This document shows, in pieces, positions 1-14,631 of a stretch of DNA of 64,000 nt (position 1 is its first letter; each line of letters begins with the position of its first letter). Under the pieces are notes generated by a model. That model was not told the DNA's origin, made no database searches, and saw nothing but the letters and a program-made list of their open reading frames with translations. This DNA is from Parabacteroides sp. PM6-13 (GTDB lineage: Bacteria > Bacteroidota > Bacteroidia > Bacteroidales > Tannerellaceae). Position numbers and translations under genes: made by a program. The stretch lies in assembly GCF_029892605.1 (NCBI RefSeq), contig NZ_JARXWF010000004.1:214117-278116 (forward strand), read 5' to 3'.

Positions 1-25
1 TCCGTGCAAAAAATCTATAGATTCG

Positions 26-220
26 ATGAAAAAGATAATCAATTATATTAAGGAATCTTATAACGAACTTGTAAAGAAGGTTTCTTGGCCAACGAGAACA
101 GAGCTTTCCAACAGTGCGGTAGTGGTATTAGTTGCTTCCCTTATCATTGCAGCACTGATCTTTGTTATTGACCTGGCTTTTGAAGGCGTGATGCGCTTCG
201 TCTACGAAAGAATTTTTTAA
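26..220 (+). CDS. secE: Preprotein translocase subunit SecE
   Basis: This 64-residue protein is the small essential subunit of the SecYEG channel in the inner membrane. An amphipathic N-terminal part with the family signature VSWPTRTEL (about residues 19-27) is followed by one membrane helix (about 31-55), the short single-helix form usual outside the enterobacteria. It sits 13 bp upstream of nusG, the conserved secE-nusG-rplKAJL-rpoBC order, so it is probably co-transcribed with them. Its promoter would lie left of the window. Confidence 0.96.
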   Translation: MKKIINYIKESYNELVKKVSWPTRTELSNSAVVVLVASLIIAALIFVIDLAFEGVMRFVYERIF

Positions 221-233
221 TCGGTTTTAAGGT

Positions 234-776
234 ATGTCTGATATCCAGAAGAAATTTTATGTTCTCCGTGCCATTAGTGGTAAAGAGAATAAGGTTAGAG
301 AATACTTGGAATCCGAGATGAAGAATTCGGACTTGGGTGAATATGTATCACAAGTTCTTATTCCCACCGAGAAGACTTTTACAGTACGCAACGGCAAGAA
401 AGTAATGAAAGAAAGAGCTTACTTGCCGGGATACGTATTGGTAGAGGCCGCATTGGTTGGGGAAGTCGCTCATCAATTACGCAACATCCCAAATGTGATT
501 GGGTTCTTAGGTGGATCTGACAATCCTATCCCTTTGCGTCCGGCGGAAGTAGCCCGTATTTTAGGTACGGTAGACGAACTGCAGGAACAACAAGAAGAGA
601 TAGATATCCAGTTCTATGTAGGAGAGACGGTGAAAGTGACCTATGGTCCTTTTAACGGTTTCAGTGGCATTATTGAAGAGGTCAATGCCGAGAAAAAGAA
701 ACTCAAAGTGATGGTTAAAATCTTCGGACGTAAGACCCCACTGGAGTTAGGTTATTTACAAGTAGAGAAAGAATAG
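234..776 (+). CDS. nusG: Transcription termination/antitermination factor NusG
   Basis: NusG binds the RNA polymerase clamp and links elongation to Rho and to the leading ribosome. The protein has 180 residues: an N-terminal NGN domain (about 1-115, with [10 protein letters not shown]) and a C-terminal KOW domain (about 125-178, with [16 protein letters not shown]). The length matches the family without insertions. A 73-bp gap separates it from rplK, long enough for an internal promoter, though I see no clear one. Confidence 0.97.
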   Translation: MSDIQKKFYVLRAISGKENKVREYLESEMKNSDLGEYVSQVLIPTEKTFTVRNGKKVMKERAYLPGYVLVEAALVGEVAHQLRNIPNVIGFLGGSDNPIPLRPAEVARILGTVDELQEQQEEIDIQFYVGETVKVTYGPFNGFSGIIEEVNAEKKKLKVMVKIFGRKTPLELGYLQVEKE

Positions 777-849
777 TACTTTTTTGTTACGGAAGTACTA
801 CCCACTTCTTTCTTCAAGTTACTGATGTTATATATTAAATTTAAGAAAA

Positions 850-1293
850 ATGGCTAAAGAAGTTGCTGGACAAATCAAATTGCAGATTAAAGGAGGAGCA
901 GCAAACCCTTCTCCCCCAGTAGGACCTGCTTTAGGTTCTAAGGGTATTAATATTATGGAGTTTTGCAAGCAATTCAATGCCAGGACTCAGGACAAGGCTG
1001 GAAAAGTATTACCGGTGGTAATCACTTACTATGCCGATAAGTCATTCGACTTTGTTGTTAAAACACCTCCTGTGGCTATCCAATTATTGGAAGTATCCAA
1101 ACAGAAGAGTGGATCTGCAGAACCTAATCGTAAAAAGATTTCGGAAATTACCTGGGAACAGGTAAAAACAATTGCAGAAGACAAGATGGTCGATTTGAAC
1201 TGCTTTACTGTTGAATCAGCCATGAGAATGGTTGCCGGAACAGCCAGAAGTATGGGTATCACAGTAAAAGGAGCATTCCCGGGTAATAATTAA
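850..1293 (+). CDS. rplK: 50S ribosomal protein L11
   Basis: L11 binds the GTPase-associated region of 23S rRNA and is the site of thiostrepton action. The 147-residue protein shows the N-terminal signature [20 protein letters not shown] and the C-terminal RNA-binding end with [13 protein letters not shown]. It lies 14 bp before rplA. The length and composition are normal for the family. Confidence 0.97.
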   Translation: MAKEVAGQIKLQIKGGAANPSPPVGPALGSKGINIMEFCKQFNARTQDKAGKVLPVVITYYADKSFDFVVKTPPVAIQLLEVSKQKSGSAEPNRKKISEITWEQVKTIAEDKMVDLNCFTVESAMRMVAGTARSMGITVKGAFPGNN

Positions 1294-1307
1294 AAAAATC
1301 AATTGAG

Positions 1308-2006
1308 ATGAGTAAACTTACAAAAAATCAAAAGTTGGCTTTAAGCAAGATTGAACCTGGGAAAATGTATACATTAAAGGAAGCATCTGCCTTAGTAAAA
1401 GAAATTACTACGACAAAGTTCGATGCCTCTGTTGATGTAGACGTTCGCTTAGGTGTTGACCCCCGTAAAGCAAACCAAATGGTGAGAGGCGTTGTTTCAT
1501 TGCCTCACGGTACGGGTAAGCAGATCAGAGTTCTTGCATTATGTACACCTGACAAAGAAGCTGAAGCTACTGCAGCCGGCGCTGAATATGTTGGGTTGGA
1601 TGAGTATATTGATAAAATCAAAGGCGGTTGGACCGACATTGATGTTATCATCACCATGCCGTCTATTATGGGTAAGATCGGTGCTTTAGGTAGAGTGTTA
1701 GGTCCTCGTGGCTTGATGCCTAACCCTAAGAGCGGAACGGTTACCAATGAAATCGGTAATGCTGTGAAAGAGGTTAAACAAGGTAAAATCGACTTTAAGG
1801 TAGATAAAACCGGTATTGTACACACATCTGTAGGTAAAGTTTCTTTTACTCCGGATCAGATTCGTGACAACGCCAAAGAATTTATCGCTACGTTGATCAA
1901 ACTGAAACCGGTTGCAGCAAAGGGTACATACGTTAAGAGCATTTATCTTTCAAGTACAATGAGTCCGGGTATCAAAATTGATCCTAAATCAGTTGAAGAA
2001 AATTAA
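1308..2006 (+). CDS. rplA: 50S ribosomal protein L1
   Basis: L1 forms the mobile stalk that helps E-site tRNA leave the ribosome, and in many bacteria it represses its own operon by binding the mRNA. The 232-residue protein contains the L1 signature region with [20 protein letters not shown] (about residues 121-140). It is 13 bp upstream of rplJ. I did not identify an L1-binding leader in the rplK upstream gap. Confidence 0.97.
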   Translation: MSKLTKNQKLALSKIEPGKMYTLKEASALVKEITTTKFDASVDVDVRLGVDPRKANQMVRGVVSLPHGTGKQIRVLALCTPDKEAEATAAGAEYVGLDEYIDKIKGGWTDIDVIITMPSIMGKIGALGRVLGPRGLMPNPKSGTVTNEIGNAVKEVKQGKIDFKVDKTGIVHTSVGKVSFTPDQIRDNAKEFIATLIKLKPVAAKGTYVKSIYLSSTMSPGIKIDPKSVEEN

Positions 2007-2019
2007 AAACAATTGAACA

Positions 2020-2550
2020 ATGAGAAAGGAAGATAAATACGCTATTATAGAGAAGCTTACAGCTACGTTGCAGGAATATCCTAATTTCTATCTGACTGAT
2101 ATCGAAGCATTGAATGCAGAGAAGACCAGCCTGTTAAGAAAAGCTTGCTACAAACAGGAGATCAAACTGATTGTGGTAAAGAATACGTTGCTGAAGAAAG
2201 CATTGAACAACGTTGAAGGAGACTTCTCTCCGTTAGACGAATCCCTGAAGGGTAACACAGCCATCATGTTCTCGCAACAGGCTAACACCCCTGCCAAACT
2301 GATTAAGGAATTCACCAAAGGATCCAAAAAGGGCGAAGTAGCCAAACCATATTTGAAAGCTGCCTATGTACAGGAAAGCTTCTATATTGGCGCTGAAAAC
2401 CTGGACGCTTTGGTAAACATCAAGAGCAAAAACGAGCTTATTGCCGATGTTATTGCTCTGTTGGAATCTCCGGTGAAGAATGTTATTTCTTCGCTTCAAT
2501 CAGGAGGCCAAACTCTGACCGGTATTTTGAAAACACTGGAAGAGAGATAA
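2020..2550 (+). CDS. rplJ: 50S ribosomal protein L10
   Basis: L10 anchors the L7/L12 dimers to the ribosome at the base of the stalk. The 176-residue protein begins [13 protein letters not shown] and has the central [11 protein letters not shown] segment and a C-terminal helix that binds L12 dimers. It is followed by rplL after 49 bp. In E. coli L10-L12 represses translation of this unit; no regulatory structure was identified here. Confidence 0.96.
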   Translation: MRKEDKYAIIEKLTATLQEYPNFYLTDIEALNAEKTSLLRKACYKQEIKLIVVKNTLLKKALNNVEGDFSPLDESLKGNTAIMFSQQANTPAKLIKEFTKGSKKGEVAKPYLKAAYVQESFYIGAENLDALVNIKSKNELIADVIALLESPVKNVISSLQSGGQTLTGILKTLEER

Positions 2551-2599
2551 TTTTTCATACAACTTATTACTGATAAATAAACATTTAAATTATACAAAA

Positions 2600-2974
2600 A
2601 TGGCAGATTTGAAAGCTTTTGCTGAACAATTAGTAAACTTGACTGTAAAAGAAGTGAGCGAACTCGCTACTATCCTGAAAGAAGAGTACGGTATCGAACC
2701 TGCTGCTGCAGCTGTTGCTGTTGCAGGTCCTGCAGCCGCTGCTGCTCCGGCAGAAGAAGAAAAAACCTCTTTCGACGTAGTATTGAAAGCTGCGGGCGCT
2801 AACAAATTAGCGATCGTTAAATTAGTAAAAGAACTGACTGGTCTTGGCTTGAAAGAAGCAAAAGACTTAGTTGACGGTGCTCCTAGCCCTATCAAAGAAG
2901 GTATGGCGAAAGCAGACGCAGAAGGATTAAAGAAAAGCTTAGAAGAAGCAGGAGCAGAAGTTGAGCTTAAATAA
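2600..2974 (+). CDS. rplL: 50S ribosomal protein L7/L12
   Basis: L7/L12 recruits translation factors to the ribosome. The 124-residue protein has an N-terminal dimerisation helix, an Ala/Pro-rich hinge (about residues 33-52) and the conserved C-terminal domain with [20 protein letters not shown]. It is followed by a strong hairpin before rpoB, which would let L12 be made in excess over polymerase subunits. Confidence 0.97.
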   Translation: MADLKAFAEQLVNLTVKEVSELATILKEEYGIEPAAAAVAVAGPAAAAAPAEEEKTSFDVVLKAAGANKLAIVKLVKELTGLGLKEAKDLVDGAPSPIKEGMAKADAEGLKKSLEEAGAEVELK

Positions 2975-3001
2975 AATTCATAGCCTGTTAAACAGGATAG
3001 T

Positions 3002-3042
3002 GGTTAAGAGTCTGCGATCAAAAGGAGACTCTTAACCTTTTT
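3002..3042 (+). terminator. Hairpin with T-tract between rplL and rpoB, probable partial terminator
   Basis: A perfect 12-bp stem (GGTTAAGAGTCT / AGACTCTTAACC) with a 12-nt loop is followed by TTTTT, the form of an intrinsic terminator. rpoB starts 40 bp further on without an evident strong promoter. The likely role is partial termination that lowers rpoBC expression relative to the ribosomal protein genes, as known at the same place in E. coli. The efficiency is unknown. Confidence 0.75.
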
Positions 3043-3081
3043 GCGTCTATATTTTCATTAAGTTCAATAAAATCCTTACAA

Positions 3082-6893
<3,812 letters not shown>

Positions 6894-6894
<1 letters not shown>

Positions 6895-6925
6895 TTATCA
6901 ATGCTCAATTATCAATTCTCAATTA
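6894..6925. repeat. AATTATCAATT-type short repeat between rpoB and rpoC
   Basis: The 38-bp rpoB-rpoC gap consists almost wholly of two imperfect copies of TCAATTATCAATT-like sequence. A similar sequence, in the opposite orientation, fills the smpB-metH gap (20395-20422) and recurs inside the first codons of metH (20508-20537). It looks like a dispersed short A+T-rich repeat, function unknown. Confidence 0.6.
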
Positions 6926-6932
6926 GAAGAAT

Positions 6933-9900
6933 ATGGCTTTTAGAAAAGAAAATAAAATAAAGAGTAACTTTTCAAAGATCACAATCGGTTTAGCTTCTCC
7001 GGAAGAGATTCTTGAGAACTCGAGTGGTGAAGTCCTGAAACCGGAGACGATCAACTACCGTACCTATAAACCCGAACGTGATGGTTTGTTCTGCGAACGC
7101 ATCTTCGGCCCGATCAAAGACTACGAATGCCATTGCGGTAAATACAAACGTATCCGCTATAAAGGGATTGTCTGCGACCGTTGTGGTGTGGAAGTTACTG
7201 AAAAGAAAGTACGTCGTGAACGTATGGGACATATCCATTTGGTCGTGCCGGTGGCACACATCTGGTATTTCCGTTCACTGCCCAATAAAATCGGTTACCT
7301 GTTAGGCGTGCCTACCAAGAAACTTGATTCTATCATCTATTACGAACGCTATGTCGTTATCCAGCCGGGTAGTGTAGACACCGTTGCCGAATTGGATCTT
7401 TTGTCGGAAGAAGAATATCTGGATATTGTAGATAGTCTGCCAAAGGAAAACCAACTGCTCGACGACACTGATCCGAACAAATTCATTGCGAAAATCGGAG
7501 CCGAAGCGGTGTACGATCTGTTGCAACGTCTTGATTTGGATGCTCTCTCTTACGACCTGCGTCACCGTGCCAGCACAGATACTTCGCAACAGCGCAAAAA
7601 CGAAGCCCTCAAACGCCTGCAGGTGGTTGAGTCGTTCCGCGCGTCGCGCAACCGGAACAAACCGGAATGGATGATCGTAAAGGTCGTTCCCGTTATTCCG
7701 CCTGAGCTGCGTCCGTTGGTACCACTGGATGGTGGACGTTTTGCAACCTCCGACTTGAACGACCTTTATCGTCGTGTGATTATCCGTAACAACCGTCTGA
7801 AACGACTGATCGATATCAAAGCGCCGGAAGTGATTCTGCGTAATGAAAAACGTATGTTGCAAGAGGCTGTCGATTCATTGTTCGACAACTCACGCAAATC
7901 GAGCGCGGTGAAGACAGACGCTAACCGTCCGTTGAAATCACTCTCCGACAGCTTGAAAGGTAAACAGGGACGTTTCCGTCAGAACCTGCTCGGTAAACGT
8001 GTGGACTACTCAGCCCGTTCGGTAATCGTGGTAGGTCCGGAATTAAAAATGCATGAATGTGGTCTGCCTAAAAACATGGCAGCCGAACTTTATAAACCAT
8101 TCGTTATCCGTAAACTGATCGAACGCGGTATCGTGAAAACGGTGAAATCCGCTAAGAAGATCGTCGACCGGAAAGAAGCGGTGGTATGGGATATTCTGGA
8201 ATATGTAATGAAAGGACATCCGGTGCTTCTGAACCGTGCCCCGACATTGCACCGTTTAGGAATCCAGGCTTTCCAACCCAAATTGATCGAAGGAAAAGCT
8301 ATTCAGCTTCACCCGTTGGCTTGTACGGCGTTCAACGCCGACTTCGACGGTGACCAGATGGCTGTTCACTTGCCCTTAGGCAATGAAGCCGTATTGGAAG
8401 CGCAAATGTTGATGCTGGCATCGCATAATATCCTTAACCCGGCCAATGGAGCGCCGATCACCGTACCTTCTCAGGATATGGTTTTGGGACTCTATTATAT
8501 CACCAAACTGCGTAAAGGAGCCAAAGGCGAAGGCCTTACGTTCTACGGACCGGAAGAGGCAACCATTGCCTACAATGAAGGCAAAGTGGGTATCCATGCC
8601 CCGATCAAAGTATATGTACAAAACATAGACAGCGAAGGCAACTCGGTTCGCGAAATGATTGAAACCTCAGTAGGTCGCCTGATGGTGAACGAGTTTGTTC
8701 CCGAAGAGGTAGGTTATGTCAACGAGATCCTGGGTAAGAAATCACTGCGTGACATCATTGGTAAAGTGATCAAAACATGTGGTGTGGCTCGTACGGCTCA
8801 GTTCCTTGACGACATCAAGCACCTGGGTTACCAGATGGCATTCAAGGGTGGTCTGTCGTTCAACCTGGCCGACGTATTGATCCCCGAAGAAAAAGAGACA
8901 TTGGTTGCCGAAGGAGACGAGGAAGTAGCACAGATCCTGGCCAACTACAATATGGGATTCATCACCTTCAACGAACGTTATAACCAGATCATCGATACCT
9001 GGACCCACGTTAACAGCAAGCTCTCTAATATCCTTATTAAGAAGCTGGCCGACGACAACGATGGATTCAACTCGGTTTATATGATGATGGACTCCGGTGC
9101 TCGTGGATCGAAAGAACAGATCCGTCAGCTGTCCGGTATGCGTGGATTGATGGCGAAACCGCAAAAGAGCGGCTCCGATGGTGGACAGATTATTGAGAAC
9201 CCGATTCTTTCTAACTTTAAAGAAGGGTTGTCGGTGCTCGAGTACTTTATCTCTACTCACGGTGCCCGTAAAGGTTTGGCCGATACGGCATTGAAAACGG
9301 CTGACGCCGGTTACCTGACCCGTCGTCTGGTGGACGTATCACACGATGTGATCATCAACGAAGAGGACTGCGGTACGCTGCGTGGCTTGGTTTGTACAGA
9401 ATTGAAAAATAACGAAGAGGTAATCGCCTCTTTATACGAACGTATACTCGGACGTGTCTCTGTTCACGACATTCAACATCCGCTGACCGGCGAGATCATT
9501 GTCAATGCCGGAGAAGAGATCCGCGAAGATGCTGCCGATAAGATCCAGAACTCTCCGATCGAGAGTGTTGAGATCCGCTCGGTACTTACCTGTGAATCGA
9601 AGAAAGGGGTGTGTGCCAAATGTTACGGACGTAACCTGGCTACCGGCCAAATGGTTCAGAAAGGGGAAGTGGTCGGTGTTATTGCCGCCCAGTCTATCGG
9701 TGAACCGGGAACACAGCTGACACTGCGTACGTTCCACGTTGGGGGTATTGCTTCCAATATTGCTACGGAAAACAGCATTGTTTCTAAATACGATGGTATT
9801 CTTGAAATTGATGAACTTCGCGCCGTTGATGCCGAAGATGCGACAGGCAAGAAGCACCAGGTAGTCGTTAGCCGTTTGGCTGAAATGCGCATTGTCGATC

Positions 9901-11219
9901 AGAACACCAACATCGTCCTGTTGACACACAATATTCCTTACGGTTCTAAACTCTTCTTCAAGAGTGGTGACAAGGTGAAAAAGGGAGACGCCATCATTGA
10001 ATGGGACCCGTTCAACGCCGTTATCGTATCGGAAGTATCCGGTAAGGTGGAATTTGAAAACGTGATCGAGGGTAACACCTTCAAGGTTGAAAGCGATGAA
10101 ACGACCGGTTTGAAAGAAAAGATCATCATCGAATCGAAAGATAAAACAAAGGCTCCTGCTGCCCACATTGTGGACGAGAACGGCAACCATCTGAAGAACT
10201 ACTCTTTGCCGCTGGGATCTCACGTGATTATCGAAGAGGGCGATATGATCAAGGCCGGTGAAGTATTGGTGAAAATACCTCGCGCTGTTGGTAAGACAGG
10301 TGACATCACCGGAGGTCTTCCACGTGTAACCGAGTTGTTCGAAGCGCGTAACCCGTCTAACCCGGCTGTCGTATCTGAAATCGACGGTGAAGTTGGATTT
10401 GGTAAGATCAAACGTGGTAATCGTGAAATCATGGTAACCTCTAAGCTGGGTGAAGTGAAGAAATACATGGTGCCACTGTCTAAGCAATTGCTTGTTCAGG
10501 AAAACGACTATATCCGCGCGGGTATGCCGTTGTCCGATGGTGCTATCACGCCTTCCGACATTCTGGCGATCAAGGGTCCGACGGCTGTTCAGGAATATAT
10601 TGTGAACGAAGTACAGGACGTATATCGTCTGCAGGGTGTGAAGATCAACGACAAACACTTCGAAGTAATTGTTCGTCAGATGATGCGCAAGGTAGAAGTT
10701 GTCGATCCGGGAGATACCCGCTTCCTCGAACAACAGGTGGTTGACAAACTGGATGTTATGGAAGAGAACGACCGTATCTGGGGCAAGAAAGTGGTGCTCG
10801 ACGCGGGCGATTCACAGACCATGCACGCCGGACAGATCGTTACCGCCCGTAAGCTGCGCGATGAAAACAGTATGTTGAAACGCCGTGACCTGAAACTGGT
10901 AGAGGTGCGCGATGCCGTTCCGGCAACCGCCAACCAGATCCTGCAGGGTATCACGCGTGCCGCACTGCAAACCACCAGCTTTATGTCGGCTGCTTCCTTC
11001 CAGGAAACAACCAAGGTATTGAACGAAGCTGCTATCAACGGTAAAGTAGACCGCTTGGAAGGCTTGAAAGAAAACGTGATTTGCGGTCACCTGATCCCGG
11101 CTGGTACCGGACAGCGTGAGTTCGACAAATTGGTTGTCGGAGCCAAAGATGAATTCGACCGCATTTTTGCTAACCGCAAAAACGTTGTAGACTTCAGCGC
11201 TATCGAAGACGAAGACTAA
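6933..11219 (+). CDS. rpoC: DNA-directed RNA polymerase subunit beta'
   Basis: This is the 1428-residue beta' subunit. Near the N-terminus are the zinc-ribbon cysteines ([20 protein letters not shown]). The active-site motif NADFDGDQ places the three magnesium-binding aspartates at about residues 470, 472 and 474. A second zinc site ([13 protein letters not shown]) and the bridge/trigger region ([20 protein letters not shown]) follow. The gene ends the operon, with a terminator 27 bp after the stop. Several long antisense frames inside it are coding shadows. Confidence 0.98.
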   Translation: MAFRKENKIKSNFSKITIGLASPEEILENSSGEVLKPETINYRTYKPERDGLFCERIFGPIKDYECHCGKYKRIRYKGIVCDRCGVEVTEKKVRRERMGHIHLVVPVAHIWYFRSLPNKIGYLLGVPTKKLDSIIYYERYVVIQPGSVDTVAELDLLSEEEYLDIVDSLPKENQLLDDTDPNKFIAKIGAEAVYDLLQRLDLDALSYDLRHRASTDTSQQRKNEALKRLQVVESFRASRNRNKPEWMIVKVVPVIPPELRPLVPLDGGRFATSDLNDLYRRVIIRNNRLKRLIDIKAPEVILRNEKRMLQEAVDSLFDNSRKSSAVKTDANRPLKSLSDSLKGKQGRFRQNLLGKRVDYSARSVIVVGPELKMHECGLPKNMAAELYKPFVIRKLIERGIVKTVKSAKKIVDRKEAVVWDILEYVMKGHPVLLNRAPTLHRLGIQAFQPKLIEGKAIQLHPLACTAFNADFDGDQMAVHLPLGNEAVLEAQMLMLASHNILNPANGAPITVPSQDMVLGLYYITKLRKGAKGEGLTFYGPEEATIAYNEGKVGIHAPIKVYVQNIDSEGNSVREMIETSVGRLMVNEFVPEEVGYVNEILGKKSLRDIIGKVIKTCGVARTAQFLDDIKHLGYQMAFKGGLSFNLADVLIPEEKETLVAEGDEEVAQILANYNMGFITFNERYNQIIDTWTHVNSKLSNILIKKLADDNDGFNSVYMMMDSGARGSKEQIRQLSGMRGLMAKPQKSGSDGGQIIENPILSNFKEGLSVLEYFISTHGARKGLADTALKTADAGYLTRRLVDVSHDVIINEEDCGTLRGLVCTELKNNEEVIASLYERILGRVSVHDIQHPLTGEIIVNAGEEIREDAADKIQNSPIESVEIRSVLTCESKKGVCAKCYGRNLATGQMVQKGEVVGVIAAQSIGEPGTQLTLRTFHVGGIASNIATENSIVSKYDGILEIDELRAVDAEDATGKKHQVVVSRLAEMRIVDQNTNIVLLTHNIPYGSKLFFKSGDKVKKGDAIIEWDPFNAVIVSEVSGKVEFENVIEGNTFKVESDETTGLKEKIIIESKDKTKAPAAHIVDENGNHLKNYSLPLGSHVIIEEGDMIKAGEVLVKIPRAVGKTGDITGGLPRVTELFEARNPSNPAVVSEIDGEVGFGKIKRGNREIMVTSKLGEVKKYMVPLSKQLLVQENDYIRAGMPLSDGAITPSDILAIKGPTAVQEYIVNEVQDVYRLQGVKINDKHFEVIVRQMMRKVEVVDPGDTRFLEQQVVDKLDVMEENDRIWGKKVVLDAGDSQTMHAGQIVTARKLRDENSMLKRRDLKLVEVRDAVPATANQILQGITRAALQTTSFMSAASFQETTKVLNEAAINGKVDRLEGLKENVICGHLIPAGTGQREFDKLVVGAKDEFDRIFANRKNVVDFSAIEDED

Positions 11220-11245
11220 TCAGACTCAGAGACATCTCCTATATA

Positions 11246-11281
11246 AAAAGGCTATCGAAACGATTCGGTAGCCTTTTTTTT
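11246..11281 (+). terminator. Rho-independent terminator of the rpoBC operon
   Basis: The stem AAAAGGCTATCG / CGGTAGCCTTTT has one G-U-type pair and an 8-nt loop, and it ends in a run of eight T. It is the first clear terminator after rplL and closes the transcription unit. Confidence 0.9.
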
Positions 11282-11313
11282 GCATTAACCCCGTACATAA
11301 CTATGAAATAAAA

Positions 11314-11321
11314 TATCTTTG
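11314..11321 (+). promoter_or_regulatory. Probable -7 element of the first sigma-factor operon
   Basis: TATCTTTG fits the Bacteroidetes -7 consensus TAnnTTTG. It lies 53 bp before the start codon, between the rpoC terminator and the gene. No clear TTTG lies 19-20 bp upstream, so the call is tentative. The second sigma operon has the same octamer upstream. Confidence 0.45.
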
Positions 11322-11374
11322 ATGCAACTATTCTTCTTCTATTTTCATCAAAGAGATAGTGAGCATAAGTACTT

Positions 11375-11935
11375 ATGAAAGAACAGCAGTTGATTGACGG
11401 ATGCAGACGAGGTGAATCATGGGCTCGTAAAGAATTATACGAGATCTATGCTCCTCTCATGATGAGCGTTTGTATGCGTTACGTCAACAACCGTGAAACG
11501 GCTCGTGACCTGCTTCAGGATGGATTTATAAAAGTATTCACCAAATTCGGAGAGTATGCGGGAAGAGGAGCCTTAGGTGCCTGGATGCGCCGGGTGTTCG
11601 TGACGACGGCCCTGGAGTATCTTCGAACAACGGACGCGTTGAAACTCAGTGTGAATATCGATGATGCCGCCATTCACCCCGTGCAGACGGATGAATCGGC
11701 CTTAGACCGCCTGTCGACCGAAGAATTGATGCGATGCGTTGCTCAATTGCCGGATGGCTACCGGACGGTATTCAATATGTATGCCATTGAAGGATTTTCG
11801 CATAAGGAGATCGCTCAGATACTCGGCGTAAGCGAGATTACCTCGCGCACACAGTTTATCCGGGCACGGAATGCCTTACAGAAAAGTGTACTTTCTTTAA
11901 TCGATAAAGATCATGTCAGACAAAGCAAAACATAA
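11375..11935 (+). CDS. ECF-type RNA polymerase sigma factor (module 1)
   Basis: This 186-residue protein is an extracytoplasmic-function sigma-70 factor. Region 2 is seen at about residues 20-85 (YVNNRETARDLLQDGFIKVF, the polymerase- and -10-binding part). Region 4 (about 120-170) ends in the helix-turn-helix FSHKEIAQILGVSEITSRTQ. Its stop overlaps the next gene by 23 bp, so the two are translationally coupled. It closely resembles the factor at 15761, which also precedes a barrel-bearing membrane protein. It probably controls envelope genes in response to that partner; the signal is unknown. Confidence 0.9.
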   Translation: MKEQQLIDGCRRGESWARKELYEIYAPLMMSVCMRYVNNRETARDLLQDGFIKVFTKFGEYAGRGALGAWMRRVFVTTALEYLRTTDALKLSVNIDDAAIHPVQTDESALDRLSTEELMRCVAQLPDGYRTVFNMYAIEGFSHKEIAQILGVSEITSRTQFIRARNALQKSVLSLIDKDHVRQSKT

Positions 11936-13160
11936 CGATTCGCCGGATCTGTTCAGTAGTTATCTGAAAAGAAGGCTGGAAGATCACCGGATGCCGGTTG
12001 AACCGGATCTCTGGGAGAGCTTGGAGTCGCGCCTGAACGAAAGGAAAAAGGGACGGACAGGCTGGATCATCGGGCTGTTGGCAGCTGCTTTGCTGACGGG
12101 CGCTCTCTGGATCTTCTTTCCGCAGACGGAGAATGGAGAGGCGGTTCCTGTGTTGGCCGAACAGCCAAAAACGGAATCATCGACTCCCGAGACGACAACG
12201 GCAGAGGTGATCGAAGAAACGATGGATGTTTCCGGTGAAGAGAAAAGCGTTTCTCCCCGGCCGGTCGACCGTTTAGTGGCTGGTGTCACGAAAAAAGAAG
12301 AATTAACTGCGCCCCATATCCTTTCAGACGAAGTAGTGGTGGGTGAGGAAGAGCCGATAGCGGTTGAATCTGAGAAAAAGGAGGAACCCGCACCGAAGAA
12401 AAAAGAGACCAACAAGAGAGCGCCTACGCCCGAGCGGGAACAAACGGAACATCGATTCACCTCTCCCCGGGAGACCGGGCGAAAAAAGAGGGAGGGCAAC
12501 TGGCTGGTGGCCGCGGTAGTGGGCACCGGACAGAATGGATCGCTTAGCTTTCTTTCCACCGAGAATAACTCACCTCAACTGGATTTCAGCAACGGAGGCG
12601 GTATTCCCATTCCCAGTCATCCGGCATTCAACGACAACGTCGACGCGGACGATTTTGCCAATATCGATTATGCCCTGCCGCTCTCGTTCGGGATAATCAC
12701 CCGCATTCCTTTCAACCGGATATGGGCCATGGAAACAGGCTTGGTCTACACCTATCTTTCGACCAAGATGTCAGGACACCAAGGCCGCTTATTGGAAAGC
12801 CAGCTGGAGCTTCATTACCTGGGCATACCGATCAATCTGGTGGCCAATGTATGGAACTGGGGACGATGGAATGCCTATCTGTCGGGCGGGGTGATGATCG
12901 AGAAGGGGCTTAACTCCATCTATACCGAAAAAAGAATCTATGGCAATCGGATCGAAAACATCACCGGACGGACACGGATCAGTGGCGTGCAATGGTCGCT
13001 AAATGGAGCCGTAGGTCTCTCCTACCGCTTCTATAACAACTGGAGCCTGTATGGCGAACCGAAAATCTATTATTATTTTGACAACAATCAACCGATCAGC
13101 ACCCGCACGGATAAGCCATTTGGTTTCGGGATAGGCGCCGGGGTGAGGTATCAGTTTTGA
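11913..13160 (+). CDS. Putative trans-envelope anti-sigma/outer-membrane barrel protein (module 1)
   Basis: This 415-residue protein has no signal peptide. An N-terminal cytoplasmic stub (about 1-46, with LFSSYLKRRLEDHRMPVEPD and then LWESLESRLNE) precedes one membrane helix (about 48-67). A periplasm-like linker rich in Pro, Glu and Lys (about 70-190) leads to alternating beta-strands ending in the aromatic residue of GAGVRYQF, typical of a small outer-membrane barrel. The gene overlaps the sigma gene by 23 bp. The stub shares a D-L-F-x-S-x-L...W...RL pattern with its paralogue at 16293, which suggests that this part binds the sigma factor. The barrel is a family-level resemblance and the sensing role is inference. 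Confidence 0.65.
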   Translation: MSDKAKHNDSPDLFSSYLKRRLEDHRMPVEPDLWESLESRLNERKKGRTGWIIGLLAAALLTGALWIFFPQTENGEAVPVLAEQPKTESSTPETTTAEVIEETMDVSGEEKSVSPRPVDRLVAGVTKKEELTAPHILSDEVVVGEEEPIAVESEKKEEPAPKKKETNKRAPTPEREQTEHRFTSPRETGRKKREGNWLVAAVVGTGQNGSLSFLSTENNSPQLDFSNGGGIPIPSHPAFNDNVDADDFANIDYALPLSFGIITRIPFNRIWAMETGLVYTYLSTKMSGHQGRLLESQLELHYLGIPINLVANVWNWGRWNAYLSGGVMIEKGLNSIYTEKRIYGNRIENITGRTRISGVQWSLNGAVGLSYRFYNNWSLYGEPKIYYYFDNNQPISTRTDKPFGFGIGAGVRYQF

Positions 13161-13184
13161 GTTTACAATAAACTTATAATTAAA

Positions 13185-14462
13185 ATGAATATGAAACGAA
13201 TCAGTTTTATTGCAGTAGCCCTATTGGCCGCTCTGTTGAGCAGTTGCAGCGATATGGTGAAAGAGCGTGTTGAATACATGATAAACGAACCGCTCTTTAT
13301 TTCGACGACCGAGTTTCGTTCGTCGGTCAAGGTGACCACCCGGTCGGAAGCGATTGAAGAACATGGAAAGATGTGTTTCTACAATGGCTATTTGTATATC
13401 TCGGAACCCGAAAAAGGGATTCATATTATTGACAACACGAATCCAGCCAAGCCCCAATCGGTTGGTTTTATCGAATTAATGGGGAATATGGATATCGCGG
13501 TGCGGAACGATAAATTATATGCCGACAGCTATATCGACCTGGTCTGGTTCGACTTGGCAACTCCCTCCCAACCCGAATATATCGGCCGGTTAGAAGGTGT
13601 TTTCCCGGATGCCCTGCCTGTGATCGATAATGAATTCGGGTATGATTATTCTCTTTGTAACCCCTCAACGACGGGCAATACCCAAATCGTTGTCGGTTGG
13701 AAACTGACTCAACGGTCAGAAGAGGTAGAATACTATCGTTATAATAATAACAGGCCTATGGCAGACAGTTCTGTCAATTACTCCAGCGCAAGCGGAGGAG
13801 GCATGACCAATGGCGTCAATGGTTCTATGTCGCGCTTTGGGCTCTATCAGGATTATCTGTATGCGGTGATCGAGAACTACATGGCGATTTTCGACCTCTC
13901 GGGCGATCAGCCCAAAAAGGCGGTGGAGAGTATCCCGGTCGATTGGAGTGTTGAGACGATTTTTCCCTATAAAGATTGTCTCTTTTTGGGCACGCCTACG
14001 GGCATGAGTATCTATTCGGTGGCCGATCCATTGAAGCCGGAGCGCATGTCGACAGTTAGCCATGTGTTCGGATGCGACCCGGTAGTGGTGGAAAATGACC
14101 TGGCTTATGTGACGATCCATTCCGGTAACTGGTGCGGACAAAACAACAATGAACTGATGATTATCGACGTGAGCGATGTGCGCTCACCCCGTCATATCGT
14201 GACCTACAATATGAAAAAGCCCAAAGGATTGGGCATCGACAACGGCACGCTTTTCCTTTGTGATGATGGCTTGCAGATATTTAAGGTGGGCGATCCGCAA
14301 CAACTGATGGCCAACCGACTGGTGCATTACGCCGGCATGGAGGGATACGATGTGATCCCGTTTGATAATATCTTGATGATGATTGCCGATGATGGCTTGT
14401 ATCAGTATGACTACACCCATCTCGATAAGATCACGAAACTAAGTAAGATCGCCTTCAAATAA
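13185..14462 (+). CDS. LVIVD-repeat beta-propeller lipoprotein
   Basis: This 425-residue exported lipoprotein has a signal peptide ending LLAALLSSC, with the lipid-carrying Cys at about residue 21. The mature part has LVIVD-like repeats (for example KGIHIIDNTNPAKPQ, LVWFDLATPSQPEY, MSIYSVADPLKPER and LMIIDVSDVRSPRH), which form a beta-propeller. It follows the barrel gene by 24 bp and is probably in the same operon, so it may be the surface partner or target of module 1. The alternative start is the second ATG, two codons in. Confidence 0.75.
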   Translation: MNMKRISFIAVALLAALLSSCSDMVKERVEYMINEPLFISTTEFRSSVKVTTRSEAIEEHGKMCFYNGYLYISEPEKGIHIIDNTNPAKPQSVGFIELMGNMDIAVRNDKLYADSYIDLVWFDLATPSQPEYIGRLEGVFPDALPVIDNEFGYDYSLCNPSTTGNTQIVVGWKLTQRSEEVEYYRYNNNRPMADSSVNYSSASGGGMTNGVNGSMSRFGLYQDYLYAVIENYMAIFDLSGDQPKKAVESIPVDWSVETIFPYKDCLFLGTPTGMSIYSVADPLKPERMSTVSHVFGCDPVVVENDLAYVTIHSGNWCGQNNNELMIIDVSDVRSPRHIVTYNMKKPKGLGIDNGTLFLCDDGLQIFKVGDPQQLMANRLVHYAGMEGYDVIPFDNILMMIADDGLYQYDYTHLDKITKLSKIAFK

Positions 14463-14481
14463 GCGATATAAACACAACAAA

Positions 14482-14514
14482 AAAACCGGTTCCTTTTGGG
14501 AAACCGGTTTTTTT
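14482..14514. terminator. Bidirectional terminator between the LVIVD gene and tRNA-Asn
   Basis: A hairpin of AAAACCGGTTCC and GGAAACCGGTTTT (one bulge) has T-rich tracts on both strands. It lies 20 bp after the lipoprotein gene and 4 bp past the 3' end of the minus-strand tRNA, so it can serve both convergent transcripts. Confidence 0.85.
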
Positions 14515-14517
14515 ATG

Positions 14518-14591
14518 CTCTTCCTCTTGGACTTGAACCAAGGACCCTCTGATTAACAGTCAGATGCTCTAACCAACTGAGCTAAGGAAGA
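14518..14591 (-). tRNA. tRNA-Asn (anticodon GTT)
   Basis: The minus-strand sequence folds as a 74-nt cloverleaf. The acceptor stem is TCTTCCT / AGGAAGA with discriminator G, the D arm has AGCTCAGTTGGTTAGAGC, the anticodon loop CTGTTAATC reads GTT, and the T arm is GGTTCAAGTCC. The 3' CCA is not encoded in full and would be added after processing. No group I intron or attached integrase is seen. Confidence 0.95.
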
Positions 14592-14631
14592 ATGTAAGCT
14601 GTTCGTCAAACTCCTTTTTTGAACGGCGATG

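Noticed and set aside
9432..10733. Long antisense frame of 433 codons within rpoC
   Set aside because: It lies wholly opposite the conserved rpoC coding region, has biased composition and no family motif; it is a shadow of the rpoC codon pattern.
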